From assembly GCF_003490935.1 (NCBI RefSeq), contig NZ_QQGD01000001.1, positions 124,001 to 188,000 on the forward strand: 64,000 nt of DNA, in the 5' to 3' direction. Positions 51,658-59,820 of the stretch are shown here, in pieces (within the stretch, counting starts at the first letter, position 1; each line of letters begins with the position of its first letter). Under the pieces are notes generated by a model. The model made no database searches. It was given only the letters and a program-made list of their open reading frames with translations, and had not been told where the DNA came from. A program made the translations under genes and the position numbers. The DNA comes from Haemophilus haemolyticus_M. GTDB taxonomy: Bacteria > Pseudomonadota > Gammaproteobacteria > Enterobacterales > Pasteurellaceae.

Positions 51658-51680
51658 AAACCCTAGTCTGACTAGGGTTT
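51658..51680. terminator. Bidirectional terminator between DUF5339-like gene and mutT
   Basis: AAACCCTAGT and ACTAGGGTTT form a perfect 10-bp stem with loop CTG, followed by TATTTTAT; it overlaps the mutT stop codon. Confidence 0.85.
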
Positions 51681-52093
51681 TATTTTATAGGATGGAGAAT
51701 TTCATTCAATAACCGATGAATTAATTTTGCATTAGCGGGAGGAAACTGTCCTGCATCTAATGCACGTTGCTCAACCCAAAAACCTTCTTGCCCCTCTCGC
51801 CCAAAAGGCTCACCAATCCATTCATCTACGATATAAAAGAAAAAAGAAATAATCTTTGTTGGATATTCAAATTGGAAGCGCTCGTAAAGTTCAGCATTTA
51901 ATACCACAATGCCAATTTCCTCTTCCAGTTCACGTTTTAAAGCCTGTTCTGGGGTTTCTCCCGCGTCCACTTTTCCACCGGGGAATTCTAAAGATTGCGC
52001 AAAATCCTGTCCTTCTAAACGCTGCGTTAAATAGATCTGACCAAACTCATTACGAATAATCCCTGCAGCAACTTGTATAATTTTTTTATCCAT
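51680..52093 (-). CDS. mutT: 8-oxo-dGTP diphosphatase MutT
   Basis: A 137-residue Nudix hydrolase that removes 8-oxo-dGTP to prevent A:T to C:G mutations. The Nudix box is FPGGKVDAGETPEQALKREL plus EEEIGI (about residues 37-61). The first residues MDKKIIQVAAGIIRN match MutT. It lies downstream of secA, as in E. coli, separated by an uptake-signal terminator. Confidence 0.94.
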   Translation of the reverse strand: MDKKIIQVAAGIIRNEFGQIYLTQRLEGQDFAQSLEFPGGKVDAGETPEQALKRELEEEIGIVVLNAELYERFQFEYPTKIISFFFYIVDEWIGEPFGREGQEGFWVEQRALDAGQFPPANAKLIHRLLNEILHPIK

Positions 52094-52120
52094 TTCTTCT
52101 ATCCAATAGCACCTATGAAA

Positions 52121-52148
52121 AAAGTGCGGTGAAAAATCACCGCACTTT
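52121..52148 (-). terminator. secA terminator from an inverted uptake-signal pair
   Basis: AAAGTGCGGTGA and TCACCGCACTTT form a perfect 12-bp stem with a four-base loop, followed on the minus strand by TTTTTT; both arms contain exact uptake signals. Confidence 0.9.
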
Positions 52149-52157
52149 GGCTAATCA

Positions 52158-54863
52158 TTAATGGCGAGCTGCACGACTGCCATGACAATGCTTATATTTT
52201 TTACCCGAACCACAAGGACAAGGCTCATTGCGTCCAATACGACGATCTGAATAATCTCCAGAATCTGAATTCTGGATTGCCTGACCATTTTCATCCACAG
52301 GTAAATTATTTTGATTGATACGAGCAGCCATCTCCTGACGAGCACGTTCAGCTTCTTCCATTTCTTCCTGAGTACGCACACGTACACGCGTTAACGTCGT
52401 GATAACGTGGTGTTTTAAAGAATCCAACATTTCCGTAAACATACGGAAAGATTCTTTTTTGTACTCTTGTTTTGGATCTTTTTGCGCATAACCGCGTAAA
52501 TGAATACCTTGGCGTAAATAATCCATTGCAGCTAAGTGTTCTTTCCAAAGCTCATCTAAGGTTTGTAACATGACGCCTTTTTCAAAGTTGCGCATGGTTT
52601 CTTCACCAGCGAGTGCTTCTTTTTCTTTATATTCTTTTTCGGCGACTTCGACGATGCGTTCACGCAAGTTTTCTTCGTGAAGATTATTATCTTCTTCCAG
52701 CCAATGAGAAATTGGTAATTCCATACCAAACTCTTGAGCCAAACGTTCCTCAAGCCCTTTAATATCCCATTGTTCTTCCAAAGATTGCGGTGGAATATAT
52801 TGATCAATCACGCTATTAAATACATCGTGGCGAATGGCGTTGATAGTTTCAGAAATATCATCATTATCAAGCAAATAATTGCGTTGCTCATAAATTGCAT
52901 GACGTTGGTCATTTGCCACATCATCATATTCAAGTAGGTTTTTACGACCATCGAAATGGAAGGCCTCAACTTTTGCTTGAGCTGATGCGATCACTTTCGC
53001 CAACATTTTCGATTCCATAGCCTCACCAGGCACGGTGAACGCTTTACGCATTAAATTAAGTTTACCTTCATTTAAATAAATGCGCATTAAGCCATCTTCC
53101 AAAGAAAGATAGAAGCGAGAAGAACCAGGGTCACCTTGACGGCCAGAACGACCACGCAACTGGTTATCGATACGGCGAGATTCATGACGCTCTGTACCGA
53201 TAATATGCAAACCACCTGCTTTCATTACAATCTCGTGGTTCTTTTCCCACTCAGCTTTAAGCGCTTCAATTTGTTCTTGAGTTGGATTTTCTAATTTAGC
53301 AGCCTGCGCTTTCCAGTTACCCCCAAGGATAATATCCGTACCGCGACCCGCCATATTCGTTGCGATAGTCACCGCACCAGGATAACCTGCTTCAGCCACG
53401 ATTTCCGCTTCTTGTTGGTGGAATTTCGCATTCAACACATTGTGTTTGATGCCCACTTTATCTAAGGCCTTAGATAATTTTTCTGATTTTTCTACTGAAA
53501 TCGTCCCCACTAACACTGGTTGCTGGCGTTCTACACAATCTTTGATGTCTTCAATAATCGCATTAAATTTATATTGTTCATTTTCAAACATAACATCTGT
53601 GCGATCATCACGAATCATTGGACGGTTTGTTGGAATCACAACAGTTTCCAAGCCGTAAATTTGTTGGAACTCAAACGCTTCGGTATCCGCAGTCCCCGTC
53701 ATACCCGCAAGACGCTCATATAAACGGAAGTAATTTTGGTAAGAAATTGACGCAACAGTTTGGTTTTCACTCTTAATTTCAACCCCTTCTTTTGCCTCAA
53801 TGGCTTGATGTAAACCATCTGACCAACGACGCCCTGCCATTGTTCGACCTGTGTGTTCATCAACAATCACGATTTCACCATCTTTCACAATGTAATCGAC
53901 ATCTTTTTCAAACAATGTGTGAGCACGCAATGCAGCCATAACATGGTGAAGCAACACGATTCGACCAGGAGAGTACAAAGAATCCCCTTCAGGCATTAAA
54001 CCTTGCGCAATCAACCAATCTTCTACTTTTTCTTGGCCACGTTCAGTTAAGTGTGCCTGTTTAGATTTAAGATCTAAGGTAAAATCACCTTCACCTTGGT
54101 ATTCTTCTGTATCTTCTTTTTCTTGTTTAATTAAGTTTGGAATCAGTTTATTGACTGCAATATAAAGCGCAGAACTGTCTTCAGCTTGACCAGAAATAAT
54201 CAATGGCGTACGCGCTTCATCAATTAAGATGGAATCCACTTCATCCACCAGCGCATAGCCTAAAGTACGTTGGAAACGCTCTTCTTTTGAGTGGGCTAAA
54301 TTGTCACGTAAGTAGTCAAAACCAAGTTCACTATTAGTTGCATAAGTAATATCAGCTGCATAAGCTGCACGTTTTTCTTCAGGTGGTAAACCAGGAATAT
54401 TTACGCCTACAGTCATACCTAAAAATTCAAATAACGGACGGTTTGTTTCTGCATCTCGGCGAGCAAGATAGTCATTCACCGTCACAACATGAACGCCTTT
54501 CCCTTCAAGGGCGATTAAATAACAAGGCAAAGTCGCAGTTAATGTTTTACCTTCACCAGTACGCATTTCTGCGATACAGCGGTTAGTCAATACCATTCCA
54601 CCAATAAGCTGAACATCAAAATGGCGCATACCAAGCACGCGCTTACTTGCTTCACGTACCGTTGCGAATGCTTCTGGTAAAATTTGTTGCAAAGTTTCGC
54701 CCGCACTTAAACGATCACGAAACTCTTGTGTTTTTGCTTTTAATTCATCATCACTTAATGCCTCAAAAGCTGGCTCCATTTTATTAATTTTAACGACTTG
54801 TTTTTTTAATTTACGTAGAATACGTTCATTACGACTGCCAAAAATTCTTGTTAAAATGCTCAT
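52158..54863 (-). CDS. secA: Preprotein translocase ATPase SecA
   Basis: A 901-residue motor (E. coli 901) that drives unfolded preproteins through SecYEG. Walker A is in AEMRTGEGKTLTATL, Walker B in LVDEVDSILIDEARTPL; GRSGRQGDPGSSRFYLSLED and the C-terminal zinc motif GRNEPCPCGSGKKYKHCHG (SecB binding) are present. It begins about 125 bases after a SecM-like arrest-peptide gene, which probably tunes its translation to secretion demand. Confidence 0.98.
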   Translation of the reverse strand: MSILTRIFGSRNERILRKLKKQVVKINKMEPAFEALSDDELKAKTQEFRDRLSAGETLQQILPEAFATVREASKRVLGMRHFDVQLIGGMVLTNRCIAEMRTGEGKTLTATLPCYLIALEGKGVHVVTVNDYLARRDAETNRPLFEFLGMTVGVNIPGLPPEEKRAAYAADITYATNSELGFDYLRDNLAHSKEERFQRTLGYALVDEVDSILIDEARTPLIISGQAEDSSALYIAVNKLIPNLIKQEKEDTEEYQGEGDFTLDLKSKQAHLTERGQEKVEDWLIAQGLMPEGDSLYSPGRIVLLHHVMAALRAHTLFEKDVDYIVKDGEIVIVDEHTGRTMAGRRWSDGLHQAIEAKEGVEIKSENQTVASISYQNYFRLYERLAGMTGTADTEAFEFQQIYGLETVVIPTNRPMIRDDRTDVMFENEQYKFNAIIEDIKDCVERQQPVLVGTISVEKSEKLSKALDKVGIKHNVLNAKFHQQEAEIVAEAGYPGAVTIATNMAGRGTDIILGGNWKAQAAKLENPTQEQIEALKAEWEKNHEIVMKAGGLHIIGTERHESRRIDNQLRGRSGRQGDPGSSRFYLSLEDGLMRIYLNEGKLNLMRKAFTVPGEAMESKMLAKVIASAQAKVEAFHFDGRKNLLEYDDVANDQRHAIYEQRNYLLDNDDISETINAIRHDVFNSVIDQYIPPQSLEEQWDIKGLEERLAQEFGMELPISHWLEEDNNLHEENLRERIVEVAEKEYKEKEALAGEETMRNFEKGVMLQTLDELWKEHLAAMDYLRQGIHLRGYAQKDPKQEYKKESFRMFTEMLDSLKHHVITTLTRVRVRTQEEMEEAERARQEMAARINQNNLPVDENGQAIQNSDSGDYSDRRIGRNEPCPCGSGKKYKHCHGSRAARH

Positions 54864-54987
54864 AATTTCTCTTTTTAAATATATAAGTTAAATAGTTAAA
54901 TGCTTATGAAATACTTTATTTCATGCACAATAATTTTTTAAAATATCGCTATTTCAATAGCAATATTCTTCACAAAAAACAGAAAAA
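54864..54987 (-). promoter_or_regulatory. secM-secA intergenic region with two hairpins
   Basis: On the minus strand AATATTGCTATT pairs with AATAGCGATATT (12 bp, one wobble), then ATGAAATA pairs with TATTTCAT across AAG, ahead of the secA ribosome site AAGAG. In E. coli the corresponding helix hides the secA ribosome site until SecM stalls; here neither hairpin obviously covers it. Confidence 0.4.
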
Positions 54988-55290
54988 TTAAATAAGCAAG
55001 GGGCCTGCTCGAATTGGCGCACTAAGATTCAACGCTTCAGCAAAAAAGTGCGGTTGAATTTTAAGTTGTTTTTCAGTTTGGTGGGAAATTGAAGGTTGAG
55101 GAATGGCTTGTCGTTGCACTTCGCGTGCCACTTTTACCGTCTCTAACGCTTGTTGAATCGAAACACTCGAGGAATAATTTTCCGCGTTATTTTGATTTTC
55201 AAAACTTTGTGCGTTAGGCAAAGCAAAAATTGCGATAATACTCAAAAGTAATCGCGACCAAAAATTCGGTTTGACAGTGCCTGAAATCAT
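54988..55290 (-). CDS. secM: SecM-like secretion monitor (arrest peptide)
   Basis: A 100-residue protein immediately upstream of secA, with an N-terminal hydrophobic signal (NFWSRLLLSIIAIFALPNA, cut near QS) and a C-terminal HFFAEALNLSAPIRAGP followed by only LLI. IRAGP is the core of the E. coli SecM arrest sequence (..GIRAGP), where nascent-chain stalling is relieved by SecA pulling. Other arrest residues differ (no WI pair), as reported for Pasteurellaceae SecM. Two adjacent ATGs are possible (55293, 55290); the second has better ribosome-site spacing. Homologues have been filed as DUF2547. Confidence 0.82.
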   Translation of the reverse strand: MISGTVKPNFWSRLLLSIIAIFALPNAQSFENQNNAENYSSSVSIQQALETVKVAREVQRQAIPQPSISHQTEKQLKIQPHFFAEALNLSAPIRAGPLLI

Positions 55291-55368
55291 CATCTCGTTG
55301 TTTATTATGAAAATTGCGTGTATTGTAGCGGAAATCTAAACTAATGTCATTTACTGGGGGCAGACTTT

Positions 55369-55683
55369 ATGGAAAACAAGGCTGATCGTTATCAAAAAGC
55401 AGTCAATATTATGGATGTGCTTGAGCAATCTCCCTTTGCCAAAATAATGAAAAAAGGTCTTGCTATCAATGAACTTAATCAAAAATTTAACCGCATTTTT
55501 CCACAGGAATTTCACGGAAAATTTCGTATTGGTAATATGATAGATAACTCAATTTTTATTGAGACAGCAAATGCCATTGTTCGCCAAGGAATTTTATTCA
55601 GACAGACTGAATTATTAAAACTTATTCAAGAAGAATTTCCGCATGTAAAACGACTTGAGATAACAATAAACCCTGGTTTTTAA
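55369..55683 (+). CDS. dciA: DUF721 protein, DciA-like helicase operator
   Basis: A 104-residue soluble protein with a DUF721 layout: an N-terminal helix-strand segment, then RIGNMIDNSIFIETANAIVRQGILFRQTELLKLIQEEFP. DUF721/DciA proteins load or activate the replicative helicase DnaB in bacteria that lack the phage-derived dnaC. The similarity is recognised by pattern, and the symbol is tentative. It is divergent from secM, with only 75 bases between, and convergent with tadA. Confidence 0.7.
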   Translation: MENKADRYQKAVNIMDVLEQSPFAKIMKKGLAINELNQKFNRIFPQEFHGKFRIGNMIDNSIFIETANAIVRQGILFRQTELLKLIQEEFPHVKRLEITINPGF

Positions 55684-55716
55684 AAGCTAAGAATAGGAGA
55701 GAGGGGAGATTTAATA

Positions 55717-56232
55717 TCAATCAGACTTTTTTAACAATGCTTTCTCTATTTTTTTCTCTTCGCGTCTCTTCTGAAAAAATGCGCTTAATTTATGACTACA
55801 CTCTTCTGCCAATACACCAGATGTGATCTCCAGAGTATGATTCATCTTATAATCATCAAAAAAATGGAAACGTGATCCAACAGCCCCAGTTTTATAATCA
55901 GAAGCGCCGAACACAAGGCGTTTAATTCTACTATGTAAAATCGCCCCAGCACACATTGTGCAAGGCTCCAATGTCACATAAAGCGTAGTATTTAGTAAGC
56001 GATAATTTTGAATATTTTTCGCGCCATTACGCAAAGCGATAATTTCAGCATGTGCGGTGGGATCGCTTTGAACAATGGAAAGATTCCAACCTTCTCCAAT
56101 AATATTTCCAGCGTCATCAACCAAAACCGCCCCCACAGGAATCTCACCTAACGCTTCTGCTTTATCGGCAAGTTCAAGGGCATAGCGCATCATTTTCTCG
56201 TCAAATTCTGACCGCACTTTTGCTGCATCCAT
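55717..56232 (-). CDS. tadA: tRNA-specific adenosine deaminase TadA
   Basis: A 171-residue zinc deaminase that makes inosine at the wobble base of tRNA-Arg(ACG). The zinc and proton-relay motifs are TAHAEIIALR (His, Glu) and PCTMCAGAILHSRI (two Cys). Its ATG overlaps the thyA stop by one base (TAATG), so it is coupled to thyA. An internal start at MMRYALELA is possible but the upstream ATG fits the overlap. One uptake signal is near the start. Confidence 0.95.
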   Translation of the reverse strand: MDAAKVRSEFDEKMMRYALELADKAEALGEIPVGAVLVDDAGNIIGEGWNLSIVQSDPTAHAEIIALRNGAKNIQNYRLLNTTLYVTLEPCTMCAGAILHSRIKRLVFGASDYKTGAVGSRFHFFDDYKMNHTLEITSGVLAEECSHKLSAFFQKRREEKKIEKALLKKSD

Positions 56233-57083
56233 TAGACGGAAAAAGGATACTTAATCGGTTCATGAGATTGATAGCCAACGACTTTGAAATCATCCATCGT
56301 GACCCAAGTTTCTAAATCTTCAAGGCTTTTTATATCTGGATTGATTTCTAATTTTGGCAACGGGAAAGGCTCGCGTTTAAGTTGCACATCACGCATTAAC
56401 TCAAGCTGATCTTCATAAATATGCGCATTCACAATTTTATGATATGCCTTGCCTGCTTTTTTGCCCGTAATCTGAGCCATAAGCGCCAAGAAAGTAAACA
56501 CTTGAATTTGATTGAAATTCAATCCAAGCGGAACATCACAGGAACGTTGATAGCTAGTGAGATGTAAAGTATCACTCACAAGAGAAAAAGTATGCGTGTG
56601 CATACAAGGACGAAGACAACCAAGATCAAATTCTCCTGGATTAAAGAAGGTTAAAATTTCCCCTCTATCATCAATACCCTTGGTCAAATTATTAACAATT
56701 TTGCGTAGCTGATCGATGGTTTCACCATTAGGTTTACGCCATGCTCTGCCTTGCACACCATATACGCGCCCCATATCATCAACACCTCTACGGTGCGGAT
56801 TCGCGAGCCATGCTGCATTTTCATTCGCATTGGCATCCCAAGTTTTAGTACCAAGTGCGCGGAAATCAGCGGCATTGTCATAACCACGAATATAACCTAA
56901 AAATTCGGCAATTGCCGCTTTCCAATAACTTTTACGCGTGGTTATCAACGGAAATTGATTATTCGCCACATCATATTCTAAATCTGCATTAATAACCGTC
57001 AAACAACGCTTACCTGTACGCTCATTGGCAATCCATTCACCTTCATTAACAATGCGACGACAAAGATCAAGATATTGTTTCAT
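56232..57083 (-). CDS. thyA: Thymidylate synthase
   Basis: A 283-residue enzyme converting dUMP to dTMP with methylene-tetrahydrofolate. The nucleophile is in YQRSCDVPLGLNFNQIQ (about residue 165), with the dUMP-binding NAHIYEDQLELM and the C-terminal HEPIKYPFSV. It is longer than E. coli ThyA (264) mainly through an insert in the N-terminal third. It lies nine bases after lgt in the lgt-thyA order common in gamma-proteobacteria. Confidence 0.96.
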   Translation of the reverse strand: MKQYLDLCRRIVNEGEWIANERTGKRCLTVINADLEYDVANNQFPLITTRKSYWKAAIAEFLGYIRGYDNAADFRALGTKTWDANANENAAWLANPHRRGVDDMGRVYGVQGRAWRKPNGETIDQLRKIVNNLTKGIDDRGEILTFFNPGEFDLGCLRPCMHTHTFSLVSDTLHLTSYQRSCDVPLGLNFNQIQVFTFLALMAQITGKKAGKAYHKIVNAHIYEDQLELMRDVQLKREPFPLPKLEINPDIKSLEDLETWVTMDDFKVVGYQSHEPIKYPFSV

Positions 57084-57092
57084 AAAAATCTC

Positions 57093-57899
57093 CTATTTTA
57101 TTACCGCACTTTTGCGTGAATAAGCCCAAGCCATAATTAAAGTCCCACCAATAATCATTGGTAAACAAAGTGCTTGTCCTCTTGTAATGACCCCAAAGAA
57201 ATTTTCAACTTCAGGCTCACGCACATATTCCACAATAAAACGGAAGACGCCATAACCAATTAAGAATAAGCCTGCAACAGAGCCCATTGGACGTGGCTTT
57301 TTAATAAAAATATTCAGAATCGTAAACAACACTACGCCTTCTAAAAAGGCTTCATAAAGTTGTGATGGATGACGAGGAAGTAATAGTGGATCATTCGGGA
57401 AAATCATTGCCCAAGGCACATCCGTTTCGCGTCCCCATAGCTCAAGATTAATAAAATTACCAATTCTACCTAAACCTAAACCAAACGGAATCAAAGGCGC
57501 AACAAAATCAGCCGTTTGCCAAAAATTACGTTTTTGTGAGTAAGACGTCCAAATCATGGCAACAATGACGCCTATTAAGCCGCCATGGAAAGACATTCCA
57601 CCTTCCCAAACACGGAACAAATAAAGCGGCTCTTGTAAGAAACGATCCAAATTATAAAAAAATACATCGCCAACACGTCCGCCAATAAATACGCCCATAA
57701 AACCGTTGAAAAGTAAGGTATCAACTTGATCCACCGTCCAACCGCTATTTGGGTGACTAGCACGGTGAACCGCAAGCCAACGTGCAAAAATAAACCCCAA
57801 AAGGTACATCAAACCATACCAACGTAAGCCGATATTGCTATCACCAAGAGTAAAAATAGTTGGGTCAAAATGAGGCAGAAGCAAATAATTTGAATTCAT
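57093..57899 (-). CDS. lgt: Prolipoprotein diacylglyceryl transferase
   Basis: A 268-residue inner-membrane enzyme with about seven helices that transfers diacylglycerol to the lipobox Cys of prolipoproteins such as BamE and LptE in this window. The family signature GRIGNFINLELWGRETDVPWAM (in two parts: GLGRIGNFINLELWG and VPWAM) and GGMSFHGGLIGV are clear. It is preceded by the TSUP permease by eight bases and followed by thyA. Confidence 0.96.
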   Translation of the reverse strand: MNSNYLLLPHFDPTIFTLGDSNIGLRWYGLMYLLGFIFARWLAVHRASHPNSGWTVDQVDTLLFNGFMGVFIGGRVGDVFFYNLDRFLQEPLYLFRVWEGGMSFHGGLIGVIVAMIWTSYSQKRNFWQTADFVAPLIPFGLGLGRIGNFINLELWGRETDVPWAMIFPNDPLLLPRHPSQLYEAFLEGVVLFTILNIFIKKPRPMGSVAGLFLIGYGVFRFIVEYVREPEVENFFGVITRGQALCLPMIIGGTLIMAWAYSRKSAVIK

Positions 57900-57907
57900 A
57901 ATTTTCT

Positions 57908-58705
57908 CTATCTAATAAACATATCAACAGCAATGGTAATTAATAAAAGTGCAAATCCTTTCTTTAAAGTTGGCACTGGTAGTTTTGAGGTGGCTGTCGC
58001 ACCAAGTTTTGACGTGAAAAAGGATGTGGCAGTAATACATAACACGGCAGGGAAATAAATGTAACCTAAAGAATATTCCGGCATTGCTGCATTCCCCAAG
58101 CCACTTAACATGAAACTGAACATTCCAGAAGTTCCGAGTAACATGCCACAGAAAGCCGAGGAACCAATAGCCTTTTTCATATCGATACCGCGAGAATTTA
58201 AAAACGGCACAATAAATCCACCACCACCGATGCCTGCAGCACTAGATGCCATGCCAATTAGAATGCCACCGATAATAGACGATTGAGTCGTCAAAGGTTT
58301 AACTGTTTTATTTGTCTTAGGTTTAATAGATAAGACCATTTTAACTGCGAGATAAACCACTAAACAGGCAAATAATTTACTAGAAATATCGCGATCAAGT
58401 TTTCCGATAAAAAAACCGCAAATAAACACGCTAACCATGATGCTCGGAGCAAGTACCTTCACCGCACTCCACACAACATTACCTAACTTATGATGTCGTT
58501 GAGCTGAAGAAAAGCCAGTAATAACAATCGTTGCGAAAGAGGTTCCAAGTGCGGTAGACATCAATAAAGGTTCTGGCACGCCCACCATTGGCAATAAGTA
58601 CACTAACACAGGAACAATCAGCAATCCGCCACCAATACCAAAAAGCCCCGCAAAAAAGCCAGCAACCGCCCCCACAAGCAAACAAAGTAAAATAAAGCTA
58701 AGCAT
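57908..58705 (-). CDS. TSUP (TauE/SafE) family permease
   Basis: A 265-residue membrane protein with about eight helices and the two-repeat TSUP pattern (GFFAGLFGIGGGLLIVPVL near the start; GMASSAAGIGGGGFIVPFL in the middle). Relatives export or import sulfonates, sulfite or other anions; the substrate is unknown. Its ATG overlaps the rppH stop by one base (TAATG), and lgt follows. One uptake signal is inside. Confidence 0.88.
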   Translation of the reverse strand: MLSFILLCLLVGAVAGFFAGLFGIGGGLLIVPVLVYLLPMVGVPEPLLMSTALGTSFATIVITGFSSAQRHHKLGNVVWSAVKVLAPSIMVSVFICGFFIGKLDRDISSKLFACLVVYLAVKMVLSIKPKTNKTVKPLTTQSSIIGGILIGMASSAAGIGGGGFIVPFLNSRGIDMKKAIGSSAFCGMLLGTSGMFSFMLSGLGNAAMPEYSLGYIYFPAVLCITATSFFTSKLGATATSKLPVPTLKKGFALLLITIAVDMFIR

Positions 58706-59295
58706 TATGAATTCCTTGTTTTATTAAAAGAACGTTTTGGAAATTTTGAACCATTATATTTTTTAGGATGAGTATAAGATTTTTGCTCCAATTCTCGTGT
58801 AGGTTGATATACAGGAGGATTTTCTGAGAACAACACCCCCGAAAACTCTTTCATCGCTTTGCGATACACTTCTTTTTTGAACGACACGACTTGACGAACT
58901 GGATACCAAAAACTCACCCAACGCCATCCATCAAATTCTGGCGATTTGGTCGTTTGCATATTGATATTTTTTTCATCGCCAACAAGCTGCAACAAAAACC
59001 AGCGTTGTTTTTGCCCTATACACATCGGTTTGCTGTCATAACGCAACAAACGCTTTGGTAATTTATAACGCAACCAATGTTTAGATACATATAAAATGCG
59101 CACATCTTTAGGCTGTAGCCCAACTTCTTCGTACAGTTCACGGTACATCGCTTGCTCGGCACTTTCATTATCATTAATGCCACCTTGCGGAAACTGCCAC
59201 GAATTTTGCCCACAGCGCTTCGCCCAAAGCACTTGCCCTTTGCGATTACAAATCACAATACCCACATTTGGACGGTAGCCATCAAAATCGATCAC
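58705..59295 (-). CDS. rppH: RNA pyrophosphohydrolase RppH
   Basis: A 196-residue Nudix enzyme that removes pyrophosphate from mRNA 5' ends, starting RNase E-dependent decay. The start MIDFDGYRPNVGIVICNRKG and the Nudix box FPQGGINDNESAEQAMYREL plus YEEVGL (about 35-60) match RppH. It is longer than E. coli RppH (176) through a basic C-terminal tail (YTHPKKYNGSKFPKRSFNK). It heads the run rppH-TSUP-lgt-thyA-tadA. Confidence 0.95.
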   Translation of the reverse strand: MIDFDGYRPNVGIVICNRKGQVLWAKRCGQNSWQFPQGGINDNESAEQAMYRELYEEVGLQPKDVRILYVSKHWLRYKLPKRLLRYDSKPMCIGQKQRWFLLQLVGDEKNINMQTTKSPEFDGWRWVSFWYPVRQVVSFKKEVYRKAMKEFSGVLFSENPPVYQPTRELEQKSYTHPKKYNGSKFPKRSFNKTRNS

Positions 59296-59820
59296 TATCG
59301 TTTTACCTTAAATTTTTCATATAAAAATAGTCTGCAGATTGTTTCATAAATCAGTGTTTTTATCAACCAAAGGGCGGATTACGCAATAAAATATACAGAT
59401 TGTGGATAACATTGTGAATAACAGATTTCTGATTGTGAATTGAGCACGTAAAAATGGGAAAGGATCCTTATCTCATCAAACTTGAAAATAAATTGAGTTA
59501 TTTCCAATCAAAAGATCTTAAACAAAAATAAACCGCACTTTTCACATATAAAAATGGAAGAAAGTGCGGTAAAAAAATACAATTTTTAAAGGAACTCCAT
59601 TCACCAAAGAGCTTTTAGCTATCTCTTTGAGTTATTCAATATTTCTGTGGATAAAATTGTGGTTGAGAAAATCCATAATGTTGTATAACTCAAAAAAACC
59701 TTTCCAAGACAATTTCAAGAGAAAATTTATCCATTTAAATTCAATTGCTTAGCAACAAAACATGACAATATCTTTAATACACAGAATCCTCTAATTTTTG
59801 ATGTCTAATTTTTAAACAAA
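59296..59820. other. Non-coding 525-bp AT-rich region with DnaA boxes
   Basis: No convincing gene was found. Reading on the minus strand, exact DnaA boxes TTATCCACA occur at 59401-59409 and 59646-59654 and TTATTCACA at 59413-59421; a weaker TTATCCATT lies at 59727-59735 on the plus strand. GATC sites and AT-rich tracts occur between them. An inverted uptake-signal pair (59532-59540 and 59562-59570) forms a 10-bp stem. The stretch resembles a DnaA-binding locus, but it is not next to the genes that usually flank oriC. Confidence 0.6.

Noticed and set aside
59401..59735. oriC
   Set aside because: DnaA boxes are good, but flanking genes (rppH, ampD) are not the usual origin neighbours and no 13-mer unwinding repeats were found; kept only as a DnaA-binding candidate.
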